DNA from: JBBDWK01 sp040902885
GTDB lineage: Bacteria; Acidobacteriota; Terriglobia; Bryobacterales; Bryobacteraceae
Direction of reading: 5' to 3'
DNA length: 64,000 nt
Assembly (NCBI GenBank): GCA_040902885.1
Contig: JBBDWK010000103.1
Location: 1 to 64,000 of the forward strand
Positions 16,599 through 25,493 of this stretch are shown in pieces. Position numbers and translations under genes: made by a program. The number at the start of each line of letters is the position of its first letter. Within the stretch, counting starts at the first letter, position 1. The notes under the pieces were generated by a model. It saw only the letters and a program-made list of their open reading frames with translations, was not told the origin of the DNA and searched no databases.

Positions 16599-19598
16599 GG
16601 AGTCCGGGCGGCGCCGCAGCGATCCATCGTCCACATCGACCACTGCGACCGTGGGATCGGCCGTGCGAAACGTCTCCACGATCCAGGGATGGCAGGTGAA
16701 GAACAACACCTGATGCGTCTTCGAAAACTCGGCCAACGCCTGTGCGGCCGATTGCGTGCGCCCGGCATCGAAGTTGACGAGAATGTCGTCCATCACGATC
16801 GGCAGCAGCATGGAGCGGCGGGCGAACTCCTCGATATAGCCGAAGCGCAGCGCGAGATACAACTGCTCGGCTGTTCCACGACTGAGCGCTTCCACGTTTT
16901 TCAGGCCGCCGTCCGACGTCTCCACCTGAATTTCTCCGTCTTCGAGCGGGAGACGAATGCTCTTGTAACGGGCTTCGGTAAGCCGCTGAAAGTAGGTTGA
17001 TGCCTGCCGGACCACGGCCGGCTGGCGCTGCTGCTCATGGAATTTCCGCGCGTCATCCAGCATACGGCGCGCAATTGTCAGCACGGCCCAGCGGCGCGCC
17101 AGACGCCGCATCTCCTCGAGCGTTGCCTCCTGCTGCTGGCGGTTCTCGGCGAGCCGCGCGTCGGTTTCAAGCTGAGTCTTCTGCTGACGCAGCTCGCCCA
17201 GCCGCTCGTCGTCTTTGCGGATGCGCGCGTCCAGTTCTTCCTGATCTTGTTCCAGGTCTTCGCTCAGGGACATGCCGGCCGAGAGCTGAATCTCCTGGCT
17301 GCCCGCCTCCTCGACTACGCGCCGCAGCCGCTTCATGAGGAGGTCGCGGTCCTGAAGCTGACGGTCCAATTCCAAGGCTCTGCGGAGGCCCTCGCCGAGC
17401 GCGTTCACATCGGCAACCGGATCCCCGGCGGAAGGGCGTTCGCCGGCTTCGAGCAGCTCCTTCACGGCTGCGTCGAATTCGACGCAGTCTTTGCGCGCCC
17501 GGTCCAGACGATTCGCGGCCGTCCGCTCCTCGGAGAGCAGCCTGAGGGCCTGGCGGGCGGCATCGAAGAATTCTCTCGCGAGTTCGGGCGCCAGAGCCTC
17601 GGGGATATCGAGGGTTTTGAGCCATACGCGCCATTCGGTCAGCAACCGGTCGCGGCTCTGGCGGACCGCTTCGAGGGCTTCCAATGCCGCGATGTTTCGC
17701 GACAACGAGTCGCGGTTCTCCCGCAGGCGGCGGCAATTCTCGACCTCCGATACGGCGTCGATAGCGCTGTCGGGCGAGAAATCGCCTGGCAGGCGGAAGG
17801 ATTCGAGGTGGGCGCGCCAGGCGGCGATCTCAAGATCGCGCGCCCTTCCAGCCTCTTCTTCCTCCGCCAGATGCCGTGCGACCTTCAGCTCCGTCTTCGC
17901 GCGCTCCTCCCGAGCCGCTTGCCGCTCGTGAAGAGCGTCGCTTTCGCGATCCAGGTAGGCCTCCGCCCGCACGAACCACTCTTCGTTCACCGTTCCCTGC
18001 AAACCGAGCCGCTCCCGAAGCACAGAAAAGTCGCGGCGCAACTGCGCGCGGCGGCGGAAGAACAGCCATAGCGCAATGGCGGCCATGGCGAGAACGGCGC
18101 CCGCCGGATAAGGGTAGCCGGCGAGCGAAAGAACCGCCGCCGCGACGGCGAGGAATATCCAGTACGGCGAGGCCTTGCGCCGTGATAGCAGGCGCGTACG
18201 CTCGCGGAGGGCGGCGATTTCATTCGCCTTAAGGCCCCCGCCGTCGACGGGCTTGCAGGCTGCGAGATCGTTGCGCGCCGTTTCCACTTTGCCGGACGCG
18301 GTTCGCAAGGCGGCCTCCGCCTCCGCGAGCCGCGTCCGGAAGCCCTGCAACCGCACGCGATGCGCGGGCGACGTATCGAAGGCGTCGATGTGCGCTTCGC
18401 CCCAGCCCGGAATCAGATCGTGAAGCGCGCGCTCAAACTCAAGCTGCGCCGCATCGCGTTGATTTCGGCGCGATGCCAGGTCGCCAATGCTGTTGAGATG
18501 CTCGTCGCGGCCCGACAGCAGACGATCCAATTCCGCGCGGGCGGCCTCCTCGCGAGCGCCGGCCTTGCGTACGGCGTGCTCCGCGGCGTTGATCCTGGCG
18601 ATCCAGCCGGCCAGATCGGCCGCCGCCCCGAGAGAAGTGTCGAAGCTTTCGAGGCGATGGTCATTCCACTGCGCACCGAGCTTTCCGAGCAGCGACTCGC
18701 GCTCGCTCCGGTTCCTCTGAATCTGCGTTTCCATCTCAGGGATTTCATCCCTGTATTTCACATGTTGCCCGACCCTCCGTTCGGCGGAGCGGACATCGGC
18801 AGCGCGGGCGAGCAGAGCTGGTTTGACGTTCAACAACGTCCGCGACCGCGCCATGTCTTCCACCTCAAATTCGAGCAATTGAAGCTCCCGCTCCTTGCCC
18901 TGGCGCTCACGGCGCAGCGCGTCGAGTTTGCGCAACAGTATCCGGCGCTCGCGCGCAGCCGCCACCGCCTGGTCGGTGACCTCGATCTGGCGGCAAATTT
19001 CGTCGAATTGATCGTAGTCGCGCCCAAGGACATCGGCGGCTTTTCGAAGCTCCGCCAGCCGGGCCGCGCAAGCGTTAATGCCTACTTTTTTCTTAGGAGG
19101 AAAAATCTCCTCGGCCCGCCCGATCAGCGCCTTGCTCGCGCTGCGAATCGTCTCCGGCTTGATGCCCGCTCCCGCCCCGAACAGCGTGGTGCGCAGATCG
19201 CCCGCTTCCAGCGCCTCGTCCAGACGCTGCAGCTCCTCCAGGCTGAATGCGTAAATGTTCTCGAAGACTTCGCGGCTGATATTGCCGCACAGTACGCGGA
19301 TACCATCGCCGTCGCGGTGCGAGCCGTCCGGTGCGACGAGGGTGGCAGAGCTGCCTCGCCGGTCGATCGTATATCCCGAGAGAACCAGCCGGCCTCCGTG
19401 ATCGCCGCCGCGCAGCGGTTGGTGCCGGTTCGCTTTGCGTCCCCTTGGAAAACCGAACAGAGCGAAGCGGAAGAACGCGAGCAGCGTAGACTTGCCGCTT
19501 TCATTCCCTCCGAAAAAGACCGTCAAACCCGCTGGCACATCCAGCGCAACGTCGCGGAAAAGGCCGAAGCCGTCGATGCGGAAAGATTCGATTCTCAT
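16578..19598 (-). CDS. YhaN/SMC-like AAA ATPase, partner of the exonuclease
   Basis: The 1006-aa protein is built like YhaN and the SbcC/Rad50 group. It has an N-terminal ATPase half with P-loop GGNESGKST (30-38), two long coiled-coil stretches, a hydrophobic double segment in the middle (WIFLAVAAAVLSLAGY and AGAVLAMAAIALWLFF), and a C-terminal half with signature LSRGTAEQLYLALRFG and Walker B LPIVMDDILVNFD. The central membrane-like hairpin in place of a zinc hook is typical of YhaN. ATG 19598 overlaps the stop of the upstream nuclease gene by 4 bp (ATGA), so the pair is translationally coupled. A DNA end-processing complex is the likely role. Confidence 0.88.
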   Translation of the reverse strand: MRIESFRIDGFGLFRDVALDVPAGLTVFFGGNESGKSTLLAFFRFALFGFPRGRKANRHQPLRGGDHGGRLVLSGYTIDRRGSSATLVAPDGSHRDGDGIRVLCGNISREVFENIYAFSLEELQRLDEALEAGDLRTTLFGAGAGIKPETIRSASKALIGRAEEIFPPKKKVGINACAARLAELRKAADVLGRDYDQFDEICRQIEVTDQAVAAARERRILLRKLDALRRERQGKERELQLLEFEVEDMARSRTLLNVKPALLARAADVRSAERRVGQHVKYRDEIPEMETQIQRNRSERESLLGKLGAQWNDHRLESFDTSLGAAADLAGWIARINAAEHAVRKAGAREEAARAELDRLLSGRDEHLNSIGDLASRRNQRDAAQLEFERALHDLIPGWGEAHIDAFDTSPAHRVRLQGFRTRLAEAEAALRTASGKVETARNDLAACKPVDGGGLKANEIAALRERTRLLSRRKASPYWIFLAVAAAVLSLAGYPYPAGAVLAMAAIALWLFFRRRAQLRRDFSVLRERLGLQGTVNEEWFVRAEAYLDRESDALHERQAAREERAKTELKVARHLAEEEEAGRARDLEIAAWRAHLESFRLPGDFSPDSAIDAVSEVENCRRLRENRDSLSRNIAALEALEAVRQSRDRLLTEWRVWLKTLDIPEALAPELAREFFDAARQALRLLSEERTAANRLDRARKDCVEFDAAVKELLEAGERPSAGDPVADVNALGEGLRRALELDRQLQDRDLLMKRLRRVVEEAGSQEIQLSAGMSLSEDLEQDQEELDARIRKDDERLGELRQQKTQLETDARLAENRQQQEATLEEMRRLARRWAVLTIARRMLDDARKFHEQQRQPAVVRQASTYFQRLTEARYKSIRLPLEDGEIQVETSDGGLKNVEALSRGTAEQLYLALRFGYIEEFARRSMLLPIVMDDILVNFDAGRTQSAAQALAEFSKTHQVLFFTCHPWIVETFRTADPTVAVVDVDDGSLRRRPDSSSAAAM

Positions 19599-20797
19599 AC
19601 CGCCTCGCCGCGTGTGAGCAGGTCCGCGCACAGCCACTGCGCCTCACGCGCAAGCTGCTGCAATTCCTCATCGTTTGGCATATCGAGATACCTATGCCGC
19701 CGGAAGAGGGGCTCTAACTCGCGTCTTAGGTCGCCCGCTGTCAACAAGTCGGCGCAGTTGAGCAGGTCGCCCAGAAAATCCGAGTTCCGCTTGCGGGCTG
19801 CCAGGTCAATTTCCGGACCCAGCGAGAATTCGAGTGACTCGACCCATACAGGATGCTGCAGTAATCCGGCCTGCTCGCGGAGCGCAAGCAGGAGATCATC
19901 GGGAGTGCCTGCCCGGTCCAGATCGGTGTAAAGCGAGGAACGCCCGGTGACAGTAAAGCGCACGATTGAGGAAGGCAGCTCTTCACAGCGGGCGATCAAA
20001 GCCGTGCGAAGGTCGTCCAGAGAATCAAATGCGGTAGCGTCCACTTGGGCGGCGAGCCAGCGGACCGCGTCCGTTTCAAGAAATCGCGGCTCGCCAGCCA
20101 CCGCGTTGCGCTCCACCTCGATCAGATAGCAGCCGCGCGCGCCCTTCTCGCGAATCGACCGGCCCTGGGTGTTGCCCGAATAAACCACCCAAGGCAGACG
20201 AGAAAAGATGCGCTTCTCGTGTACGTGGCCCAGCGCCCAATAGTCGTAACCGGCGCGCCGCAGGTCGTCGATCTCGCAAGGCGCATAGGCTTCGTGTCCG
20301 GTCTCGCCGCCCACGTTGCAATGCAGCAGACCGATGTGGAACGCATCGCCCTGCCGCTCGGGAAACAGGCGCGCCAGATTGCGCACCTCCTTCTTTTTCG
20401 GATGGCTCACGCCCGCGATCCGCGCGAGCAGCTCGCCGTCGCGCCGCAGCTCGCACGTCTCCACCCGCTCGCGGAAGACGTGTACGTTGGGCGGCATCCG
20501 CAGGGAAGCGTACCAGCCATCCAGCGGGTCGTGATTACCGTGAACGACAAAGATCTGAATCCGCGCGGATGCCAGTTTCTCGAGGCCCTGCACAAAGCGA
20601 ATCTGCGCGCGAAGGCTCTTCTCGGTCGAGTCGAAGACGTCTCCCGCGATCAGCAGCGCATCCACGCGGTGCTCCAGGCAGGCGTCGATCACGCGGTCAT
20701 AGGCGCGGAAGGTCGCCTCGCGACCATCGCAGCTCACGGCGGAAAACGGCGTATCCAGATGCAAATCGGCCGCGTGAATAAAGGAGAAGTGCGCCAT
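19595..20797 (-). CDS. Metallophosphoesterase DNA exonuclease (YhaO/SbcD-like)
   Basis: The 400-aa protein has the Mre11-type calcineurin-like motifs in order: FIHAADLHLD, IAGDVFDS, VHGNHDP, and then LLHCNVGG and YWALGHVHEK. The C-terminal 150 residues form a capping domain. Mre11/SbcD nucleases act with an SMC-like ATPase on DNA ends and hairpins. The ATPase gene starts within its stop codon (ATGA), as in yhaO-yhaN pairs. It is the first gene of the pair; a 23-bp gap separates its start from the end of truB, which is oriented the same way upstream. Confidence 0.92.
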   Translation of the reverse strand: MAHFSFIHAADLHLDTPFSAVSCDGREATFRAYDRVIDACLEHRVDALLIAGDVFDSTEKSLRAQIRFVQGLEKLASARIQIFVVHGNHDPLDGWYASLRMPPNVHVFRERVETCELRRDGELLARIAGVSHPKKKEVRNLARLFPERQGDAFHIGLLHCNVGGETGHEAYAPCEIDDLRRAGYDYWALGHVHEKRIFSRLPWVVYSGNTQGRSIREKGARGCYLIEVERNAVAGEPRFLETDAVRWLAAQVDATAFDSLDDLRTALIARCEELPSSIVRFTVTGRSSLYTDLDRAGTPDDLLLALREQAGLLQHPVWVESLEFSLGPEIDLAARKRNSDFLGDLLNCADLLTAGDLRRELEPLFRRHRYLDMPNDEELQQLAREAQWLCADLLTRGEAV

Positions 20798-20820
20798 CTG
20801 GGCTAGTATACAGGCGCGCC

Positions 20821-21702
20821 CTACAGCACAATCGCCGGATGATACAGCCGCGGCAGCTTGGCTTCGCCGATGGCCACCAGCGCGCCCTCGCGATTCACGG
20901 CCTTGACATAGCGAGCGTTGGGATCGGCGCGGAATGCCGAGACGGCGAAGTCGCGTCCTTGCCGGATCTGCCCCTCCACGGTGTCATCCACGAAGACCTC
21001 CGGAAAGTCGGGCAGCAGTTGCGCGGCGGGCGCCAGAACTTCTTCGAGACGCCCGGCTTCGGCCAAGGCGCGCAGTTCGTCGATTGTACGCGCCTGTTCG
21101 ATGGTGAAATCGCCCGAGCGCAGCCGCCGCAGCTCGGCCAGGTGCGCGCCGCACCCGAGCTGCTCTCCCAGATCGTGCGCCAGCGCCCGCACGTATGTGC
21201 CGCCCGAGCAATGTACACGTAAGCGCGCCACGGAGCCGCTCACCTCCAGCACCGTCGCCTCGTGAATCTCCACCTCCACCGGGGCCAGACTCACTTCGAC
21301 CTGCGCGCGGGCCAGTTGATAGGCGCGCTTGCCCTGAACCTTCTTGGCGGAAACGGCCGGCGGCGTCTGGAGAATCTTTCCGCGAAATTTGTCCAGCGTC
21401 CGCTCCAGTTCTCCGGGGTCGATGGTTGGCTCCAGGATGCGTGAAGTCGGAGCACCCGTCCGGTCGAAGGTGTCCGTTGAATAGCCGAACCGGACGACAC
21501 CCTCGTAGATCTTCTCGTTGCGGGTATAAAAGCGGGCCAGCCGCGTAGTGCGGCCGATCAGCAGCGGCAGAACGCCGGTGGCGATGGGGTCGAGTGTGCC
21601 CAGGTGCCCGATCTTCTTCGTCCGGGCCAGCCTGCGCATCACTTGAACCACATCGTGGGACGTCCAGTCGGGGGACTTATCGACAACGATTGCACCATCC
21701 AT
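20821..21702 (-). CDS. truB: tRNA pseudouridine(55) synthase TruB
   Basis: TruB makes pseudouridine 55 in the T loop of tRNAs. The 293-aa product opens MDGAIVVDKSPDWTSHDVV and has catalytic Asp38 in GHLGTLDPIATGVLP, the YEGVVRFGYSTDT motif and the CSGGTYVRALAHDLG segment. The C-terminus has a short PUA-like extension. The start at 21702 is the family start; the upstream in-frame extension runs through the end of rarA and is not conserved-looking. rarA ends 22 bp upstream on the same strand. Confidence 0.96.
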   Translation of the reverse strand: MDGAIVVDKSPDWTSHDVVQVMRRLARTKKIGHLGTLDPIATGVLPLLIGRTTRLARFYTRNEKIYEGVVRFGYSTDTFDRTGAPTSRILEPTIDPGELERTLDKFRGKILQTPPAVSAKKVQGKRAYQLARAQVEVSLAPVEVEIHEATVLEVSGSVARLRVHCSGGTYVRALAHDLGEQLGCGAHLAELRRLRSGDFTIEQARTIDELRALAEAGRLEEVLAPAAQLLPDFPEVFVDDTVEGQIRQGRDFAVSAFRADPNARYVKAVNREGALVAIGEAKLPRLYHPAIVL

Positions 21703-21724
21703 CTGCGACCAGTGTAGCGGGCGG

Positions 21725-23029
21725 CTACTTGCGCCGCTTTTCGAGACGCAGCTTGCGGATCTCTTCCAGCCGCTCACCGATGCGCTTCTCAATGCCCCGG
21801 TCGGTGGGCACGTAGTACTGCCGGCCGGCGAGCGAAGGCGGCAGGCACTCCATTCCGGCGACTGCGTCCTCGAAGGCATGCGCATGCTCATAGCCCTTGG
21901 AGTAGCCGAAGTCCTTCATGAGCTTTGTGGGAGCGTTGCGCAGGTTCAACGGCACGGGCTCGGCGGGATTCTTCTGCACGTCGTCCTGCACGCGCTGGAG
22001 GGCAGTATATGCCGCATCGGACTTCGGAGCTACCGAGAGATAGATGGCCGCCTGCGCGAGCGCCAGGTCGCCTTCCGGTATGCCCAGAAAGTGAACCGCC
22101 TGCATGGCCGCGATGGATTGCTCGAGCGCCCTCGGATCGGCGAGCGAAATGTCTTCGATCGCCATCCGCACCAGTCTCCGGGCGATGTACATCCGGTCCT
22201 CTCCGGCTTCGAGCATCCGCGCCAGCCAGTACAGCGCGGCGTCGGGATCGCTGGAACGCACGGACTTGTGCAGCGCAGAAATGAGGTTGAAGTGCTCCTC
22301 TCCGGACTTGTCGTAGAGCAATACGCGCCGGCCGATCGCGTCTTCCACGGCCTGCCGGCCGATCTCGCGATCCGGCGAAGCCGCCGCCGCCGATTCGAGC
22401 GTGTTGAGAGCGGAGCGCGCGTCTCCGCTCGCGTAGATCGCTATCTGCTCCAGAAGATCTTCGCCCGCTTCGGCGTTCAGCTCCTTCAGGCCGCGCCGCA
22501 GCAGGTCCATGATCTCGGGCACGGTGAGGGGCCGCAGCGCATACACCTTCGACCGAGAGAGCAGCGCCGAGATGACTTCGAACGACGGGTTCTCCGTCGT
22601 CGCGCCGATCAGGATGATGTCGCCGCGTTCCACATAGGGCAGAAAGGCGTCCTGCTGCGCTTTGTTAAAGCGGTGAATCTCATCGATGAAGACAATCGTG
22701 CGGCGCCCAAAGCGCCGCGCGCGCTCCGCATCCATCATGACGGCTTTGATCTCTTTCATGCCGCTCATGACGGCGCTGAAAGGCAGAAAATCGCAGCGCG
22801 TGTGATGGGCAATCAGCAGCGCGAGGGTGGTCTTGCCCACGCCGGGCGGGCCCCACAGCACGATCGAGCCGATCTCGTCCTTCTCGATCTGTACGCGCAG
22901 CGGCTTGCCTGGGCCGAGGATGTGCTCCTGACCCACGAAGTCTTCCAGAGTGGAAGGACGCATCCGCTCGGCCAGCGGCCGCTTTTTGCTCTTCTCTTCC
23001 AAGGGAGGGCCGACGTCGAAAAGACTCAT
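21725..23029 (-). CDS. rarA: Replication-associated recombination protein A (RarA/MgsA)
   Basis: RarA is an AAA+ ATPase related to clamp loaders that acts at stalled forks. The 434-aa protein begins MSLFDVGPP and has RMRPSTLEDFVGQEH, Walker A WGPPGVGKTT, Walker B FIDEIHRFNKAQQD, sensor 1 GATTENPSF and the C-terminal tetramerisation part with GDARSALNTLE and PKSDAAYTA. The start at 23029 has GAGGAG just upstream and lies 8 bp after the RNA methyltransferase stop. An upstream in-frame start adds six residues only. Confidence 0.96.
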   Translation of the reverse strand: MSLFDVGPPLEEKSKKRPLAERMRPSTLEDFVGQEHILGPGKPLRVQIEKDEIGSIVLWGPPGVGKTTLALLIAHHTRCDFLPFSAVMSGMKEIKAVMMDAERARRFGRRTIVFIDEIHRFNKAQQDAFLPYVERGDIILIGATTENPSFEVISALLSRSKVYALRPLTVPEIMDLLRRGLKELNAEAGEDLLEQIAIYASGDARSALNTLESAAAASPDREIGRQAVEDAIGRRVLLYDKSGEEHFNLISALHKSVRSSDPDAALYWLARMLEAGEDRMYIARRLVRMAIEDISLADPRALEQSIAAMQAVHFLGIPEGDLALAQAAIYLSVAPKSDAAYTALQRVQDDVQKNPAEPVPLNLRNAPTKLMKDFGYSKGYEHAHAFEDAVAGMECLPPSLAGRQYYVPTDRGIEKRIGERLEEIRKLRLEKRRK

Positions 23030-23036
23030 GCACTCC

Positions 23037-23840
23037 TCAATCCGCAAGCGCCCTCTGCCGCCGAGCCTCGTAGAGCAGAATCGACGCCGCCACCGCCGCG
23101 TTCAGCGATTCCACGCGCACGGTCGGAATCGAAAGGTCCATCGAACAGCCGCGCATCTCTTCGCTCATGCCGCGGCCTTCGCTTCCGATCACGAAGGCGC
23201 ACTTGCGCGTCAGGTCCGCCTCCACGAGCGTCTTCCCCGCCGGACTTCCCGAGGGAACCGTGCCATATATATCCAGCTTAGCCTGCTGCAACGCCGCGCG
23301 CGCCAGCGGACGCTCCAGCGCGTGTACGAACGGGACGCGGAACAGCGAGCCGGCGGAAGCACGCACGGTTTTGGGATGAAACGGACTCGCGCCGCCTTTC
23401 AGGAACATTACACCGGTGGCCCCGAAGGCCTCCGCCGCGCGAACGATGGCGCCGGCGTTGCCCGGGTCCTGCACCCCGTCGAGCACCACCGCCAGGGCGC
23501 GCCCGCGGAACAGCGTCTCCAGCTTCCATTCCGGCGGCCGCACCAGCGCCATTACCCCCTGGCTGGCCTCCGTTCCGGAGAGCTTCTGAAACAAGCCGTC
23601 GTTGAGAACGTAGACCCGCAGTCCGGCGAGGCCCCGCACGTGCGCCTCCACCGTGCCGCGTACGGACTCCGCGGCCAGCACGGCCTTCACCTCGCAGTCG
23701 CTGCCCAGCGCCTCCTCCAGGAGGTGAAAGGTTTCCGCAACCCAGCAGCCCCGTTCGGTAAGAATCCCTTTGACGATGGCCCGCCGTACGTCCTTTAACA
23801 GAGGATTGGCCGCGCTGGTCAGAATTTCGGTTTTGGCCAT
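23037..23840 (-). CDS. TrmH/SpoU-family RNA 2'-O-methyltransferase
   Basis: The 267-aa protein has an N-terminal L30e-like substrate-binding domain and a SPOUT knot. The SPOUT motifs are LDGVQDPGNAGAIVRAAEAF, FVIGSEGRGMSEEM and IPTVRVESLNAAVAASILLY. It modifies ribose in rRNA or tRNA; the site cannot be told. It heads the leftward run rarA-truB-nuclease-ATPase, with short gaps, so a shared transcript is likely. Divergent YdcF-like gene begins 48 bp away. Confidence 0.9.
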   Translation of the reverse strand: MAKTEILTSAANPLLKDVRRAIVKGILTERGCWVAETFHLLEEALGSDCEVKAVLAAESVRGTVEAHVRGLAGLRVYVLNDGLFQKLSGTEASQGVMALVRPPEWKLETLFRGRALAVVLDGVQDPGNAGAIVRAAEAFGATGVMFLKGGASPFHPKTVRASAGSLFRVPFVHALERPLARAALQQAKLDIYGTVPSGSPAGKTLVEADLTRKCAFVIGSEGRGMSEEMRGCSMDLSIPTVRVESLNAAVAASILLYEARRQRALAD

Positions 23841-23888
23841 GGTTCCCGCCGATTGCAGCTAAAATGGGATCAGAACAGAATAGCGCAG

Positions 23889-24476
23889 ATGCGGAGAGTT
23901 TTTTCGAAAACGGCAGGTTTTGCGCTGTTGGTCCTCGCGGCTTGGGTGAGCTGGACCTCCATCAAAGTGCGCAACCAGTCCCTGCGCGACGAAGCGCGGC
24001 CGGCCGATGTAATCCTGGTTCTGGGCGCAGCGGAGTACAGCGGCCGTCCCTCGCCAATCTTCAAAGCGCGCCTGGACCACGCCTACGAGCTGTTCGAGAA
24101 GAACCTCTCGCCGCGCATCCTGACCACGGGCGGAGCGGGCGGCGATCCCATACACACCGAGGGCGGCGTCGGCCGTTCTTACCTGATCGGCAGAGGCGTT
24201 CCCTCAGAGGCGATCATCGTCGAAGGGGAAGCGGACACGACCGTACACACTACCGCCGCCGCGACCGAGATCATGCGCCGCATGGGACTGCACTCCTGCA
24301 TCGTGGTGAGCGACGGATATCACGTGTACCGCGTGAAGAAGATGCTCCAATCACGCGGGCTCGAGGCTTACGGGTCCCCGCGCCCTTGGGCGCCCAAAGG
24401 CAGCCTGCGGGAGTGGTGGATGTTTGTCCGCCAGTCAATCGGACATCTGTTGTGGTCCATCGGAATGCCTGTCTGA
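23889..24476 (+). CDS. YdcF-family (DUF218) membrane-anchored protein
   Basis: The 195-aa protein has one N-terminal membrane segment (about residues 8-25, TAGFALLVLAAWVSW). The DUF218 domain follows: ADVILVLGAAEYSGRPSPIF, RILTTGGAGGDP, GVPSEAIIVEGEADTTVHTT and IVVSDGYHVYRVKKML. Related proteins include SanA and the ElyC envelope factor, so a role in envelope or peptidoglycan biology is plausible but unproven. ATG 23889 (MRRVFSK) is preferred to TTG 23853 because it starts just before the membrane helix. There is no clear RBS. Confidence 0.85.
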   Translation: MRRVFSKTAGFALLVLAAWVSWTSIKVRNQSLRDEARPADVILVLGAAEYSGRPSPIFKARLDHAYELFEKNLSPRILTTGGAGGDPIHTEGGVGRSYLIGRGVPSEAIIVEGEADTTVHTTAAATEIMRRMGLHSCIVVSDGYHVYRVKKMLQSRGLEAYGSPRPWAPKGSLREWWMFVRQSIGHLLWSIGMPV

Positions 24477-24477
24477 T

Positions 24478-25356
24478 TTATCGGGATGTGACGCTGACTA
24501 TCACCGTGGCCAGCGTATTGGCGGAAACCAGCGGCTTGCCTCCGGTCACGTCTTGCAAAAAGAAGGTCGTCCCGTTGATGACCCACTTGGCTGTATTCGC
24601 GGTGCCCGTGCCGGGAAATCGGCCCATACTGGTGCCGTTCGGCGAACCGACGCGAATTTCGACGTCGGTTACTTCCAGCGGCGCGACCCAGGAAAGCGAC
24701 GTCTGGCCGAGACCCGTGCCATCCGTCACGAGGATCGGATTCGGGTTCGCCACCAAAGTCGCTCGCGACGACCCCGGAGGATCCACGGTGATGCGCCGCA
24801 GCGTAAAGTCGAACCTGCCGAGACATCCCACGAGCGGGGTGCAATCGGCTGGCAATTGACCGGCGCCCAGCGGATCGGGCTTGGGAAGGCCGTTTTCCAG
24901 AATGACCTTGTTGTCGAGTCCGGCGAACGGGAAGTGGTAGGCCTGAATGAAGCCGGTCATCTGGTTGGGATCGTCCGCAAGCCGCGCGATCAGACGGACC
25001 CGGAAGGCCCCGTCGAAAGAAGTGATCGTATCGCGGGATTGCAGCCAGAGAAACGACGATTCAATGCCTCCGTCAGCGCGGCGAAGCCACTCGCCATGGG
25101 CCGTGCTGTGGAATCCGACAAACACGTTGGAGTCGATTCCGATGAAGTTCCCGTCGGCGAAGAACGTCGGCAGCATGACGATTTCGAAGGGGATGGGACA
25201 CCCGGGCGTTTGCGGTACGCAGAACGGGTTCACCGGTACGGCACGGCCGAACCAGGAGCCAACGGCAGTCTTCTCCTGTGCGGGCGCGGGAACAATGAGC
25301 ATGAGCAAAGCGATTCCCGGGAGATATGGGACCGCGAATCGGCGAAGAGAGAGCAT
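24478..25356 (-). CDS. Secreted protein of unknown function (292 aa)
   Basis: The family is not recognised. A signal peptide (LPGIALLMLIVPAPAQ, cut near residue 26) is followed by a beta-rich chain. It has four cysteines in two pairs, FCVPQTPGC (about 45-53) and DCTPLVGC (about 171-178), which suggest disulfides outside the cytoplasm. The C-terminal 90 residues, with PNPILVTDGTGLGQTSLSWV, look like an immunoglobulin-like beta domain. No catalytic motif is seen and no sorting signal ends the protein. AGGAGG lies 13 nt upstream of the ATG. The 3' end is 1 bp from the YdcF-like stop. Confidence 0.7.
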   Translation of the reverse strand: MLSLRRFAVPYLPGIALLMLIVPAPAQEKTAVGSWFGRAVPVNPFCVPQTPGCPIPFEIVMLPTFFADGNFIGIDSNVFVGFHSTAHGEWLRRADGGIESSFLWLQSRDTITSFDGAFRVRLIARLADDPNQMTGFIQAYHFPFAGLDNKVILENGLPKPDPLGAGQLPADCTPLVGCLGRFDFTLRRITVDPPGSSRATLVANPNPILVTDGTGLGQTSLSWVAPLEVTDVEIRVGSPNGTSMGRFPGTGTANTAKWVINGTTFFLQDVTGGKPLVSANTLATVIVSVTSR

Positions 25357-25385
25357 GAGTTTGAAAAATCCTCCTAATAGGCGTG

Positions 25386-25414
25386 ATAATACACGAAGAC
25401 CGCATCGGATTAAA
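25386..25414 (-). promoter_or_regulatory. Candidate promoter of the secreted protein gene
   Basis: On the minus strand TTTAAT (25414-25409) and TATTAT (25391-25386) are separated by 17 bp. They are followed by AGGAGG and the ATG at 25356. The -10 is good and the -35 is poor. The neighbouring GGGGCGGGCCCC and TTTT resemble a terminator but overlap this -35, so a promoter reading is preferred. Confidence 0.35.
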
Positions 25415-25456
25415 AGGGGCCCGCCCCATCAAATATTGAAGATTAAGGAATTATTT

Positions 25457-25485
25457 TTGATTCGCGGCTCATTCTGCGGTATAGA
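25457..25485 (+). promoter_or_regulatory. Sigma-70-type promoter placing +1 near the ATG
   Basis: TTGATT (25457-25462) and TATAGA (25480-25485) are separated by exactly 17 bp. The -10 ends only 8 nt before the ATG at 25494, so transcription should start at or within about two bases of the start codon. No Shine-Dalgarno is present. This is the layout of a leaderless mRNA. Confidence 0.55.
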
Positions 25486-25493
25486 GTATCTGT

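Noticed and set aside
25411..25427. GGGG-CGGG-CCCC with TTTT on the minus strand as a terminator
   Set aside because: The stem is only four pairs and the T run forms the -35 region of a plausible minus-strand promoter.
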